49,840 nt of DNA from Fomitopsis serialis (taxonomy: Eukaryota > Basidiomycota > Agaricomycetes > Polyporales > Fomitopsidaceae), in assembly GCF_022376445.1 (NCBI RefSeq), contig NW_025955250.1:1-49840 (forward strand). Reading direction: 5' to 3'. The translations under genes and the position numbers were made by a program. Under the pieces are notes generated by a model. That model saw only the letters and a program-made list of their open reading frames with translations, was not told the DNA's origin and did no database searches. The first letter of the stretch is position 1. Each line of letters begins with the position of its first letter. This document shows positions 11,096 to 22,824 of this stretch, piece by piece.

Positions 11096-12441
11096 ATGTC
11101 TGGTACGTTCACTTGTCTAGAGTGTGGTAAAGGCTTCCGTAGTGCCTCTGCCTAATTGAAGAGCCACAGCAAGTTAAAGAAACACGGCCGCGTTCGGAAA
11201 CCTTCCAGCTGCCCCGATGGCAACAACTTGAACGGCTGCGACTCGGCCAATCTCAGCCACACACTAGCCCATGGCTTACACATAGCCAACACACCGCACG
11301 GTCGGTGCTTCGTTTACGTTCCTGCGTCAATGGCTGCCGTCGGGTCGGCGACGGCCTCCTATGATGCACCAGCTGCAGGCACAGCGGGGGCAACGTTTGA
11401 TACAGTTTCTGTGACCACACCCCTAGTATGTAACTCCGATCAGGGGGCTTTGGTATTGACAGGCAGTATATACAGCTTGAGAGCGATGCGGAGTCAGTCA
11501 TATTACTCGACTCTGTCTCGTTCACCAGTTCGGAGCCGTGCAATGTGAAGATGCTGACGAGCGCGAAGAGGAGGCTTCCTCCGATGCGTACGATGTCATC
11601 CAGTGAGCTTTTATGCGAAATACTACCTGTCCTTCCGATAGTTGACCGCTCTTGCAGTGCTGACGAGCGATCGACCGACTCGGATGTCAACACGCGGGTG
11701 ATCGACTGTCCTGCCCGCCAGCTCTTCACGCGACCATCGGACTCCACTGCCACTCAAGCCTCTTCTTCGTCGAACAATGCAACGCAGGTCATGGATACAA
11801 GGCAAGTCGACTACCCCAGGGACACGGTATCTCAGTCCTGTGTCAGCGCACCTCTCTCGGATGCGAGCACCCATGGCCATCTATTCGCTCTGAAAGCATT
11901 GATATCACCATGGATTTTGCCTCCCGCCCTGTAGCCTCACCATCGCTGATCGTTTCCGAGACGTCGCCGGATGCGCCGTCTGTCAGCACAGGACGAAATA
12001 GTGGCTTGATCCCGTCACGATCGACAATGTCGAGGGAAGGTCAGAACAATTCTCTTCATTAACTGCTTGACACTACGTACTGAATTACTTCCATGTCACC
12101 CTGTCTCAGTCTCTCACGCGACGGTATTCACTGCAGGGCCATCATGCCGTAGCCATGCTCCCTCAAATCTAGCCACGAGCACTCCTCCCCAACTCCAATC
12201 CGCACGCCGATCGTGGTGCTGTCGAAGCTGCGGAAAAGACCCATGCGAAGACCCGACGGCGACGCGATGCGGGCACATATTCTGCCACAAGTATGTCAGA
12301 AGCCCACTGTGGCTGGTATCGGCGCGCTCATTACGTCGTATGCTTGCCTGCATCGTGAAAGAGATCACAGAGAAGATGCAATGTCCTGTATGCCATGAGT
12401 TATTCCTTCTGAGGCTTCACATTCGATGGGTTCCTTGTTGA
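11096..12441 (+). pseudogene. ZFR-C: internally deleted zinc finger / RING pseudogene
   Basis: Starts like ZFR-B (MSGTFTCLECGKGFRSASA), but codon 20 is TAA (11153-11155). The first exon then follows B and E until about 11425. The sequence next resumes in the Ser-rich linker (cagtatatacagcttgagagcgatgcgg), so every other zinc-finger exon, over 1.4 kb in B, is missing. A second small deletion near 11535 shifts frame before the EREEEASSDAYD motif. The last part still encodes a RING (CRSCGKDPCEDPTATRCGH, then CIVKEITEKMQCPVC), but the acceptor of the RING intron reads ttgc instead of tag, so the intron is now an open reading-through segment. The tail ends LRLHIRWVPC. The 3' UTR matches ZFR-E (gtcgatctctgtctg-cttgtat), so C is a decayed E-like copy. 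Confidence 0.82.
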
Positions 12442-12949
12442 TCGGCGATTGCTACGTGCATTGTACACTTTTTCTTGAACTGTGTCGATCTCTGTCTGCC
12501 TTGTATCTGAATACCCTTGAAGAGTGTCTCGTGAGCTACACCACCAGACAGTCACTAGGAAAAGTATCCGTAGAGCAGCCTGTTGCACAAACAAAACGAA
12601 AGCTACCTAGTGAACACCATCCGCGGTGACGTGGTTCTATATAGTTGCGCAGAGTGCATCAAGTTATGGCGGAGCGCATGTTGTAAGTACATCCTTTGGA
12701 ATAGCCTAGGTCAACGGCGGGATTCGTCAAGACTCAAGGCTGTTGAGCAGTGTTTACAACCTAGGCGGAGATACGTCGTTGTCGTTTTCTCTGGTTATGT
12801 ATTGCTCGGCGCCGAGACTGCCAGTGAGTGAAGGAGGCCCCCACATTGTACAACTTTGTCGAGCTCGATCGCGAACCGACTTTCCATGCTCCATGCCGAC
12901 AGATCTTAAGGCTCCGCTCGTATCTCGCACCTAAGGCTGTCTAAAACTC
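12442..12949. other. Spacer between convergent ZFR-C and ZFR-D
   Basis: Only short ORFs. The first 100 bases are homologous to the 3' UTR of ZFR-E, and the last bases adjoin the inverted duplication end. No separate gene recognised. Confidence 0.45.
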
Positions 12950-13600
12950 GGACGCAGGGTCAGAGGGACGAACACAGTGAGTAGGATAGTACACAAGATC
13001 CACGTCATATACACAGCATTCGTCCGATCAAGACGCCTGAAGTCGCAAGAGGAACAGCTTGTTGCAAACCGGACACTTCATACTCTTGGCGATCTCCTTT
13101 ACGATGCACCTACACATTCGTACATAAGTGTCAGCAAAACCACTGGGAGATCAAGGGCGCGACGAACTTGTAGCAGAAGATGTGCCCACACTGTGTTGCC
13201 GTAGGGTCCTCGCAAGGGTCCTTCCCGCAGCCCCGACAGTGCCAGGACAAACCAGGGTCTGCGGACCTGCCTTGATGGAGAGCGCCCGCAGTTGACTTCG
13301 AAGGAGAAGGGGTTGGTCTCTTCGTGCTCGAGGCTGAGACGAAGCGGCACAGAAACAGTTAGTATGTTGCACGAAGCAGCTCGTGAGGACCATGGTTCTT
13401 ACCGTCCTCCGACATTCTAGAACGCGATGAAGTCGAGCCTCGGGTTCGTCCTGTGCTGACAGGCGGCGCATCCGCCGACGTGTCAGACGCGATCAGCGAT
13501 GGAGATGCTGCGGGACGAGAGGCAGATTCCATGCTGATGTCAATGCTTTCAAGACGAGTAGATAGGCCACGGGTGCACGCATCAGAGGGCGGTGCGCTGA
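12950..13600 (-). repeat. Right arm of inverted duplication (ZFR-D 3' end)
   Basis: Reverse complement of the ZFR-B 3' part (6470-7130): linker exon, both RING exons with the intron between them, and about 80 bases of 3' UTR. The boundary on the UTR side is the same gacgcagggtcagaggg motif in both copies. The arms flank the DUF4336 pseudogene, the F-box gene and ZFR-C. Confidence 0.75.
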
Positions 13601-16600
13601 CACAGGACTGAGACACCGTGTCCTTGGGGTAGTCGACTTGTCTTGTGTCCATGACCTGCGTTGTATTGTTCGACGAAGAGACTTGAGTGACAGTGGAGTC
13701 CGATGGTCGCGCTGAGGAGCTGGCGGGCAGGACAGCCGAGTCTGCATCTGTCTCTGAGTAGTAGCTGATGACGCTATCAGGTCGCTCCTGAATCACACGC
13801 GCGTTGGCATCGGTCGATCGCTCGTCAGCACTACAAGAGCGGTCAACTATCGCGATGATAGGTAGTATCTCGCGTCAAAGCTCACTGGATGTCATCGCAC
13901 GCGTCGGAGGAAGCCTCCTCTTCGCGCTCGTCAGCATCTTCACACTGCACGGCTGTGTTCGAAGGGTGCGGTCGAGCCTGTTGTGCAACCAAGACGCCCG
14001 CCTCCGAACTGGCCCGGGTGGACGAGGAGTCGAGTTGTATGACCGATCCCGTATCGGTCTCAAGCTGTGAATACTGACCATCAATATATGATATATGACG
14101 ACAGGACTGCACTGACGTTAAACTTAGCCGGATGCCCTCGTTCGAGCATTGCCTGAGTCAGATTACCAGAATTGCGACCGGTCTCGCTAGACAGCCCCGC
14201 GTTGTCCGCTGCCTGAAGATCATGTATGACAGTCGCCGGGATCGCAGTGCGCATAGCCGGAGCATTAGCAGGGAGTTGAGATTCGGCCGTTGCTAAGGAA
14301 ACGATCTGCATGAGTAACACGAACACGTAGCAGCTCAGAGAGACTTGAATGTCCTCACATCCCTGCAAACAGTCTCCTCCAAGGACAACCTTCGGCTGCG
14401 ATGCAGCATGCGTTGTCTGAAGTCCAAATGCAGCGACACACTCGATCAGCAGTCGATGTCACATGGTCGAAACCTGTTATTACTCACCGGGGATGGGGAA
14501 AGCGGGAGGAGTGGGGGCCGCAACTTGGAGGACGGATGTATGGCCACCATATGCTGTAGGACAGAATGTCAATGAAAGCCTGCTACGGTAGTTCAGTCAT
14601 CGTACGCTAACGTAGCCCTCATATACCAGGAAGCCCTTTTGACAGAGGATGCAACGCGGGTGCAAAGGCGTCTCAAGATTGTGCTCCTTGAGCGCTAGCT
14701 CGGTTGCGAAACCTAAGTTGCAGTGGTCGCAACGATGCAATTCCACTTTCTTCTGTTGGTCTTCTCTTGGAGAGCGCGAATCCACATCGTTCTGCAGGCA
14801 GCCAAAATTTCAGGCCTTGTTAGCACAGTAGATATCCGACAAATATGGTATTGACGCCCCTACCTTTATGGCTGGTTCTGCCGGCATCTCCGGAGAGTCA
14901 TGCACTGCGACCAGATGCTACATAGATGAGCACGAATAAGTGTTCATGGACATTACAAGGCTTCAAGGTTGCCACATACCTCAAGGTAGTCCGCGTTCCG
15001 TGGAAATGCTTGCTTGCACTTCATGCACCGAGGAGGTGCCGCGGGAAAGCACTCGAAGAGATGTCGATGCAGATCTGGTTTTGTCGGATACCAGCGGTCG
15101 CATCGCAGACAACATTGGTCAGAGTGGGCGGATATTTGGTGCTACGCGGCAGTCAGCTGGGGTCACTGGAACGATATATAACCAGCTCACTTCAAGCAGT
15201 GCAGGAGCATCCTTGAATGCGGCTCCACAATCGGAGCACTCTGGGTGACATGAAGATGCCTTGTAGTGTGCGGCTGCCCTATCGAGTTCGACGATTACTC
15301 CGCAACTACAGAAGATGCAACCATGTACGGCTTGAAGATGCTGTCAACGAGGTGAGCTCGACAGTCCGAACGATGATTGCGCTGTGACTCACCCGGGAAA
15401 GTTCGCCCTTATCATGAAAGGAATCTTCGCACCTAGCACATGAGGGATGCACCGGAGACGTCTTGTAGTGTGTGCTGGCCTCGTCTTCCGAGCTGAATGT
15501 GAGATTGCATATCAAACATCTGTGCTGAATAGCTGGGCCACCGTGCGCGGGAGTGGTCGTAGGAGAGGTCACAGACGCTGATACGGTGGCACTCGCTGAC
15601 GACGGTGAGCATTGGATGCCCTCTGCAACCTGGACGGGGTCGACGAGAAGTCCCATGGACATTTGAATGCGACTACTAGCGAGTGGCTGGTCCGGGACAT
15701 CCTAGAGTTGAAACCCAGTGAACAGTCCCATGAGAATTGAGACAATACTGTTATTGGTATTGCTCGCATTCACCGGTATACTATGTGGCAGCGACCCCAA
15801 GGAGAGCTGCGGTTTTGACTGGGACGTTGAATGAACCTTCGCCGTGTGCTGACAAGGAGGCCATAACGCATAAGAGTCCAACTATCAGTATCACAAAGCA
15901 TAGTGACATACCTTCTTGTAGTGCGTGGCACTAGGAAACCCCATGTTACAGATAGTGCAACACGGGTGCGAGGGTGTTACGAGGCTATGTTGACGCAGTG
16001 CCTTCAACTTGCTGAATCCTATATTACAGAGTTCGCAGCGCCATCCCGGCTGTTTCTTCTCCTTCTTCTCCTTCTTCTCCTTCTTCCCCTTCGGAGCTTG
16101 GATACGCGGGATATCCTGTGATGTCCTCGTGAGCAATTGTGTCCCACAAACACAGGAAGATATCAGATATACCTTCGGTGGTTGAAAATGCTCTTCAAGT
16201 ACAGGCTGACCCGTTCTGGTCATGCCAGGGGAGGTCAAAGGACAATTTTCATAATGCTGCTGCCCCTGCGCCCGACTGAACAGTCGGTAGCATTGCTTGC
16301 AACCGTTGAACCAATGAACCAAGATCATGTGCTGGCCGAATCTACCGTCTCAGAATAGCCATTTAACGACAGGGATCACATAACTCACCTTGTCCTGCGC
16401 TAACTGGTCCTTAAATCCGACATTGCATAGCCCACATTTGGGGTGAACCATGAAACTTGAACGCAAGTAGTGCACGCGTAGATCCCTCTCATATGTGAAC
16501 CACACCTCACACAACTCGCACTCCACGCCATTCCCCTTCATTTGCTGGATCCCCAAGCCCCCGATCTCGGACGGGCAGGAGGATGGTATGTCTTGATATG

Positions 16601-16807
16601 ATGACGAGGGACGCAGCGGGCCGATCGCTGTCGGTGAGCGCAGCGGTCACCGTTACCGATGATTTAGGGAACACTGAGCCGTCGCGACAATTGCAGTCAT
16701 GCACCCGATATGCGACGGGGACAATCGTGCTTACCTTCGCTTGATGTGGACACGGATGCGACAGAGCCAGCCTTCAGTTGAGCAGGAGCGTTGGAGATGA
16801 CAGTAGA
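13028..16807 (-). CDS. ZFR-D: long chimeric multi-C2H2 zinc finger / RING protein
   Basis: Read on the minus strand, it has two concatenated halves. The upstream half (16807 to about 15780) repeats the exon order of ZFR-A: VECELCEVWFTYERDL with HPKCGLC, HMILVHWFNGCKQCYRLF, a Lys-rich tract before WRCELCNIGF with HPCCTIC, then HTAKVHSTSQ. The next exon begins DVPDQP (A: DVSDPL) and runs straight into a ZFR-B/E-type first-exon finger (RCLICNLTF, HYKTSPVHPSCARC), without that exon's own N-terminal finger. All B-type exons follow: HLQAVH, HQISAH, HLVAVH, HRCDHCNLGF with HPRCILC, HMVAIH. The linker has EREEEASSDACDD and ERPDSVISYYSETD, then the RING (PCEDPTATQCGHIFC, RING intron 13110-13167, LFLLRLQAS), stop at 13028-13030. 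One finger reads CFPAAPPRC and has lost a zinc ligand. The start codon is unresolved; further 5' exons may lie at 16810-17110. Confidence 0.75.
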
Positions 16808-17417
16808 CTGTAAAGTAGAAGTCGTGTAAGTAGTACTTGAGTACCGGGCAGCGTCTGATAAGGCGTCGCAAGCCTACATCCCACGTGTATCGAATTCGGG
16901 CATGCGGCTCGACACGACGACAGCCATGAGCGATACACAGGCTTCTGTACGTACAGATATGTAGGCTTCCCCAGCCTGTACTCGTGGGATAGGCGCCATG
17001 AACAGTGAACAATGCGAAGGTATACCACCAAGCACTGCAGACGCACCTTCATATTTGTCATTCTCCGCAGCTGTGATCAAGACCGTGAAGAGGATATTAG
17101 AAGTCATCATAGTTTAGACATTGATTCAACCTGAACAACAGAAACAAATGCAGCTCCATCGGATGACGTCGGGATACTTGCATGAACACTAACTTACAGT
17201 GTGAGTGACGTCTCGCTGTTCGGCAACTTACCTTGCTTCCATGTACGCGGATATACGCGACTGCTCTGCGGGACAACTCGAGGAAATAGAGTTCCCAATA
17301 AATGCGCAACTTCCTCACTTGTCCAAGTATTCGACCTCGTCGTATGTAGACATACTTGAACACCGTGTTACTTGCTGTTGTTTCGCGTGGCTCGCTTCGT
17401 ATGTTGCTGCATCACAA
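16808..17417. other. Spacer between ZFR-D 5' region and the methyltransferase 3' end
   Basis: May hold the first small exon(s) and promoter of ZFR-D on the minus strand, for instance an open segment around 17100-17050 followed by a GTGCGT donor. No zinc-finger motif was found here, so the assignment is tentative. Confidence 0.35.
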
Positions 17418-19050
17418 TCACCATAACACGCGCATTACGATCCTTTTGACACCTTCCGTACGCTCCCAGACCGTCTCGACCTTCGCCCTCGCCGAAGCCT
17501 CCTGGCGTTGCGACGACACGACGCCTGTGGCTAGGCTGTACTGCTCGACCGCCTTGACAAACTCCGCTACGCCGCCGCCGACACCGAAGTACACGCGCTT
17601 CGCCGCGACCAGACACAAATACGGCACGTCTGCGCCCTCATCCACATCCGGTCCGTCGCGTATCGCCATCCGTGCCGTCTCTTCCTCCAGGCCTCCCGTT
17701 CGCTCCCGGACACACGCCTTGCGCATCACGCGGACGAGCGCAGGCAGGCTCTCTGGGCGGTAGATCGTCTCGGAGGTGAGCACGACGTCGAAGGGGCCGC
17801 CTGCGCGCTCGATGTCGAAGGCCTCCCAGGAGCCGGAGAAGAAGCGGATGGTGATGTGGTGCTCCTTGAGGGATGCGAGAAATGCGGCGATGAGCTGCGG
17901 GGAGAAGGGGAGCGTGCCGGGCTGGGTGGGGTCCGCGCGCGGGAGAGGCTCCTCTTCTACCTCTGGGTCGGTGGTGGATGGTTGGAACGAGGTGCGGAAG
18001 GGGACGGATGCGGGGGACATGTCTGGAGAAAGAATGAGTGCCGTGTTCATTGCGTGAGATGAGATCGACCGTGGCACGCTGCATTAACTGGCAGGCGAGT
18101 CGCGTCGCACGCAAACATCTTACATTCGACGTGTTTCTCTTCTGGAAACATGTCATTGCACGATTCCTCGCAGATGAAGGCGCATATATCCCACTGTAGG
18201 CCCCATACGAGCACACTGGGGTCTCGGGTACGGAATGAACACTCACACCACGTAAGGATGACATTAGGCAGGGTCACCAATCGGAGTACGAGTTCATTGT
18301 AATCTTGCAGAACGACTGCAGTTTCTTGAGCGTCATCCGCTGGAGGCGGGGCCGAAAGGAGTTGATGCAGGACATAAAGCGAGGGGACAGCCGTTCCACA
18401 ACCAAGCTGAACGAAAGATCTGGGTTAGCGACGAATGTCGAACGCAGATTGTCAAGGCACGGGGGAAGGGCACGACCATGACAATTGCCATCGAGTTTCA
18501 GTGCGCGAGAGACACACCTCTAGTATCTTCTTTTCTCTCAGTCTGACGCTAGGTTCGTCGCCGAGCATCTCGTGCAAGCATTCCGCCAAATCGATCGAGC
18601 ATTCCCAGGTTTTCAGCCCACCCTCGTAGATCCCAGGTACGAAGTCGGAGGGTGCGTCGAGGAACCCCAAAGCGTGCTCGCTCGAGCTCTCCGCGCCTGC
18701 TTGTGCGGCATCATCGGACTCCGACGATATGAGTTGAAAGCGAGCATCGAAGAGGTCTCGCCGCGCGAGAGTGAGACTGTCACGCGCGGACGTGCGGATG
18801 CTCAACGGAGAAAAGCTGATGGATGGTGGATGGTTTGAGAGCTAGTGCTTGTGTGGTTCAGATACGCTGCATACGGACCGTCGGACTGTGTTTTACTCAC
18901 GAGATCTTCAATGGAGTGTTCTGCGCTCCCCTTCACCGCTGCCTGCGACACAGAACCGGATTCTACTACGTCCTGCGAGGTTCCGAGAGTGTCGTGTTGC
19001 AGGTCTCCTTGTTCTTCCGCATCGTCGATGTCGAATTCGAATTTGAACAT
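17418..19050 (-). CDS. HPM1: Protein-histidine N-methyltransferase, METTL18/HPM1 family
   Basis: Exon 1 is 19050-18901, starting MFKFEFDIDD as in this family. Exon 2 (18841-18518) has HPPSISFSPLS, LARRDLFDARFQLIS and the signature FVPGIYEGGLKTWECSIDLA. Exon 3 (18406-18249) has the SAM-binding glycine motif LGCGTAVPS and LQDYNELVLRLVTLPNVIL. The last exon (from about 18030) holds ITIRFFSGSWEAFD, FDVVLTSETIYRPESLP and YLCLVAAKRVYFGVGGGVAEF, ending RIVMRVLW. Order and motifs fit the whole class I methyltransferase domain. In yeast and human the family methylates a histidine of ribosomal protein uL3 (Rpl3); that substrate is carried over by homology. The exon 3/4 junction is not fully resolved and may include a tiny exon. 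The gene sits between ZFR-D and ZFR-E but is unrelated to them. Confidence 0.88.
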
Positions 19051-19337
19051 GGAGAGACTGGAACTAATGTCAGTATGATGTCGGTGGTACAGTCTTACAC
19101 ACTCACTGAGTGTTCGTCCAACCCGAGTACCAAGTCTGAGCGCTTATCCTTACTCGGCATCTGCCGCAGCCACACCGCTCAAGCGCTCACTGAGCGCTAC
19201 TTGCAGCGGTACTTGCTCTCTGGTGCCTTGCTCTCGTTGCCATCATATTCGCCGCACTGTGCGGCGGCGTCGACATCCTTGGATTGTCATATACTTTTCA
19301 TTGCGTGTCAGCACGACTTTATCTGCGGGGACACGAC

Positions 19338-19516
19338 ACTCCAAGTCGACTCGTCAGCGTCACACGTTGTGGTCAGTACCTGGTTTGGCTGCGAAGTCGA
19401 AGCGACGATGTCACGCCCAGCCGCTCGCACGACGCACGCCGTGGGGATAATATCAGGACCGAGCAAACAAGCGACCTCTTCAACAAAACTCCTGTCCATT
19501 GCTCTGATCAGCGGCC
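19338..19516 (+). promoter_or_regulatory. Conserved upstream block of ZFR-E (copy 3 of 3)
   Basis: Shares ggctgcgaagtcgaagcgacgatgtc, ccagccgctcgca, gcaaacaagcgacct and cctgtccattgctctgatcagcg with the blocks before ZFR-B and ZFR-C, ending at the ATG. It is more diverged at the distal end (gtcagcgtcacacgttgtgg). Probable common promoter/5' UTR. Confidence 0.65.
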
Positions 19517-22349
19517 ATGCCTGCGACGTTCACTTGTGTCGACTGTGGCAAAGACTTCCGCGATGCCTCTGCATTGGAGAGCCACAGCAAGTCAAGGAAA
19601 TACGGCCTCGATCGTCAACCTTCCAGCTGTCCCCATGGCATTGGCAACAAGGGCTACGATTCGGCTGATCTCAGTCACATACTAGCCCAAAAGAACGACC
19701 GGTACAAAGTCGATATGCCGTATGATTGGAGTATCGTGTTTGTTCCTGCCTCGAAGGCTGCCGTCCCGTCGCCGACGGCCTCAAATGATGCTGCAGTTGC
19801 AGGCGCAGCGGGGGCAACGTTTGGCACAGCACCCGCGACCACGTCCCCGTCTAGCGACCCACCCATGGAGTGCAGATGCGCAATCTGCGATCTGTCCTTC
19901 TGTTCGGACGATGAACTCAACGCTCATTACAAGTGGTCTCCCATACACCCATTGTGTGGGAAGTGCGGGGATTACATTCAAGATAAGACTGAACTTTCCC
20001 GGGTGAGTTGCAACATGAGCATCCCTAGTCAGGTCGACTCAATGATCTCGTTGGTCGTCGCTAGCATATGCAAGTTACGCATGCGTGTGATGTATGTGTC
20101 TGCGGCGCGACTGTAAAAATCGACGACTTGTTCGTGCATTACAAGAGTTCTTCTTGTCACCCTAAGTGCTCCAGATGTGGCATCGCGTTCAGAGATGGTA
20201 CTGCGTTGCTCGAGGTAAGTCGAACACATGCACTATATATGCTGCTCTAAACTTCAACTCGGCAGCACGAGAAAACTCGCCACGTTCCTCAACATTGCGC
20301 GCTCTGTGATCTCTGGTTCGCGACGATGTCAGATCTTCAACGGCATCTCCACACATGCTTCTTACATCCGAACTGCCTTGAATGCCGGATGGGCTTTGTT
20401 GGGATCGTGGAATATCTTGAGGTTTGTGGTGACCTGAAATCATAGCATGGCGAGACACGAGCTCATTCATACTGAACTAGCATCTGGAAGCAGTGCACGA
20501 GCGTGCAGAAATGGGTGAAAAGGCAGAGAGTAAAAAGGCAGGTCATGGACTGAACTTCCGACGATGAAAAAAGACAGACTAACGAGACCCCTTTAGAAGC
20601 AGAAGAAGAAGAAGAAGAAACACTGTGACTACTGTAATATAACCTTCGCTGGGAAATCGGGCTTGAAAAAACACAACTATGAAACCCCTAAGCACCCGCG
20701 CTGCATCCCCTGCGAGAAGCGCTTCCTCAGATACGACGACTACAAGAACGTTAGCCCTGCTTTTGCAGTATCGCAATGCGTTCTCTGACACTGGCGTTCG
20801 ATACATAGCATATGGCGAGCAAACATCCTTCCGCTGCGTTACTACCAAGACTTCTCCCTCGTCCGTCGATGGTGAGGAACAGTTGTATCTGGCTGGTTGC
20901 ATATCGTCGGTACTGATCAATCATGTGATTGTGATGGGGCTAGGGGTTGTCTATGCCATCTTCCAGCGCGAAAGCATACGAGTCTCCGAAAGGGGGCGGC
21001 TATCCTGATACGGAGCTACTAGTACCCGGTCGAGGAACAGTGCATGTCGACGCGCCTACAACAGTCCCTTGTGCGACTACACCGGAACTCGAGGCTCGCG
21101 AGGAAGGAATTCTGCATACTGAACGTGAGCATTCTTCTCAGCTTCAACACTTTTTTGTCGCCGATCAGTGGCGTTTTCTCAGCGTCCGCAGAACGTCAAG
21201 ATCTCCTTACTAGCGAGGCCAAGGACGTCCAGTCCATTGCTGTGGCCCGTGATCTCCCAGAAATGGTCGGTGCGCCACCGTCGTCTCACAATGCCAATTT
21301 GGGCTGTAACACGTCGAACAAGACAATGTCAACATCAAGTGTTTTGACGGATAGTCATCGTCCTGATGTCAGTAGAGGTTTACAACCATCTGAAATCCGT
21401 CTGCTAATCTCCTTATAGGTCGAAGATGACACGGAGTCACTCATGTCACCTAACACCCTCTCGTCCACCAGTACGGAGGCGGATTTCATTGGCCAATTTC
21501 ATGCTCGACCACACCTTACGAAGTCTACGATGCAGCGTGAGGCGTCTGAGGAACGTGAAGAGGAGGCTGCCGCCGACGCCTACATTCATGTCGAGTGAGC
21601 TTTCATGATGCGGATTGCTGTCAATCTAGAAATAACCTTCCGTCTCGTAGCGCTGACGAGCAATCGACTGATGTCTACGCGCGGGCGATTTACGAGCGCC
21701 CCGACAGCGTCATCAGCTATGTCACCGAAACTGACATAGATGTAGAAGATCTGTCTGTCAGCTCTTCAATGCGACCACCAGACTCCGTTGTCACTCACGC
21801 CTCTTCTGTGTCGAATGCAAGCGAAGATCTTGATTCGACTTTCAGCGCAGCACGGATCGCGGCCGAAAAGCTTGACCCTCCCGAGAATACGGGTGTGCCG
21901 TCTGTCAGCACAGGGCGCACTCGCGGCTCGATCTCGTCAGAGTCGAGAGTGTCCGAAGAAGGTCAGAACAATTGTCTCCATTGACCGCCTGACGCTACAT
22001 ACTGATCTACTCCTGTATAACTGTCTCAGTCTCGAGCGTCACGGCGTCCATAGCCACCACAGGGCAGTCAGTCCCTACCCCTTCCAATCCTGCCATGAGT
22101 GTTCCTCTCCGAGGCAGCCACGTAGGCCCGTCCTGGCGCTGTCGAAGCTGCGGAAAGGATCCATGCGAGGACCCTACGGCCACCCAATGCGGGCACATCT
22201 TCTGCCATAGGTACGTCGCGGCTCCAATACAACTGTGATTGATGCGCTCATTCGCTTGTATGCGTAGCTGCATCGTGAAGGAGATCGCAGAGAACCTGCA
22301 ATGCCCCGTCTGCCACAAGCTCTTCCTTTTGAGGCTTCATGCGGGATGA
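19517..22349 (+). CDS. ZFR-E: multi-C2H2 zinc finger / RING protein
   Basis: Closest full paralogue of ZFR-B, with equal exon sizes: 19517-20002 (486 nt), 20065-20214 (150), 20266-20421 (156), 20481 onward (HLEAVH), an exon from 20597, 20809-20871 (HMASKHPSA), several Ser-rich exons, a RING exon ending at 22210, and 22268-22349. N-terminal finger MPATFTCVDCGKDF; later fingers CAICDLSF, CALCDLWF and HCDYCNITF with HPRCIPC. A run of AAG codons (KQKKKKKK) precedes the fourth finger and could be a nuclear signal. Linker motifs: EEREEEAAADAY, YERPDSVISYVTETD and PSVSTGRTRGS. RING: WRCRSCG, PCEDPTATQCGHIFC, CPVC, ending FLLRLHAG. The first exon's second finger reads CGDYIQDKTELSR, so its hydrophobic core residue is altered. 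Putative nuclear E3 ligase. Confidence 0.82.
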
Positions 22350-22824
22350 GTTTCTTGCTGGAAGGCCGCATACATCGTACGCTTGGTCTTGTCGATCTCT
22401 GTCTGTCTTGTATCAGGATACTCTGCAAGAGTATCCTGGTATTTGTCAGTGTACGAATGTCCTGCTCAATATCACGCTACATCGGACCTTGTAAATCTGA
22501 AGTGCTTGTGCTTGCTGTTACTTGTATTTTGCTCCCGTAAAGCGATCTGTTGTGTTGTCCGTTCCCTTCGATCTGTCGCCCTCACAGTGGGCAATTATGG
22601 TGACCTGAAGTTCAGATCGAGACTTGATGGATTCACTGATACCAGTCCATTCACAGTGTTCGAGCCAGACGCCCATAATCTCAAGTTCCGGTTCAACGCG
22701 AATCGTAGCAACTGCCCCAAAATTGTCACTATCCTCGAGGACGCCACGTACAACGTGTGCGTTTTTCCGCCATCCCGTGGAGACAACCCGCTCGTTCACA
22801 TCGACGATCATTGCTCTGCTTACT
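22350..22824. other. ZFR-E 3' UTR and ZFR-F promoter
   Basis: The first part aligns with the 3' UTR of ZFR-C. Open frames here extend into the ZFR-F first exon, but the upstream extension lacks zinc-finger motifs and the ATG at 22825 matches the start layout of the other copies, so the extension is read as non-coding. Confidence 0.5.
22414..22438. repeat. Perfect 25-nt stem-loop in ZFR-E 3' UTR
   Basis: Two 11-base arms (caggatactct and agagtatcctg) separated by gca, about 65 bases after the stop codon. The corresponding bases in the ZFR-C 3' region (gaatacccttgaagagtgtc) do not form it. It may affect transcript stability or 3' end formation, or be chance. Confidence 0.45.
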
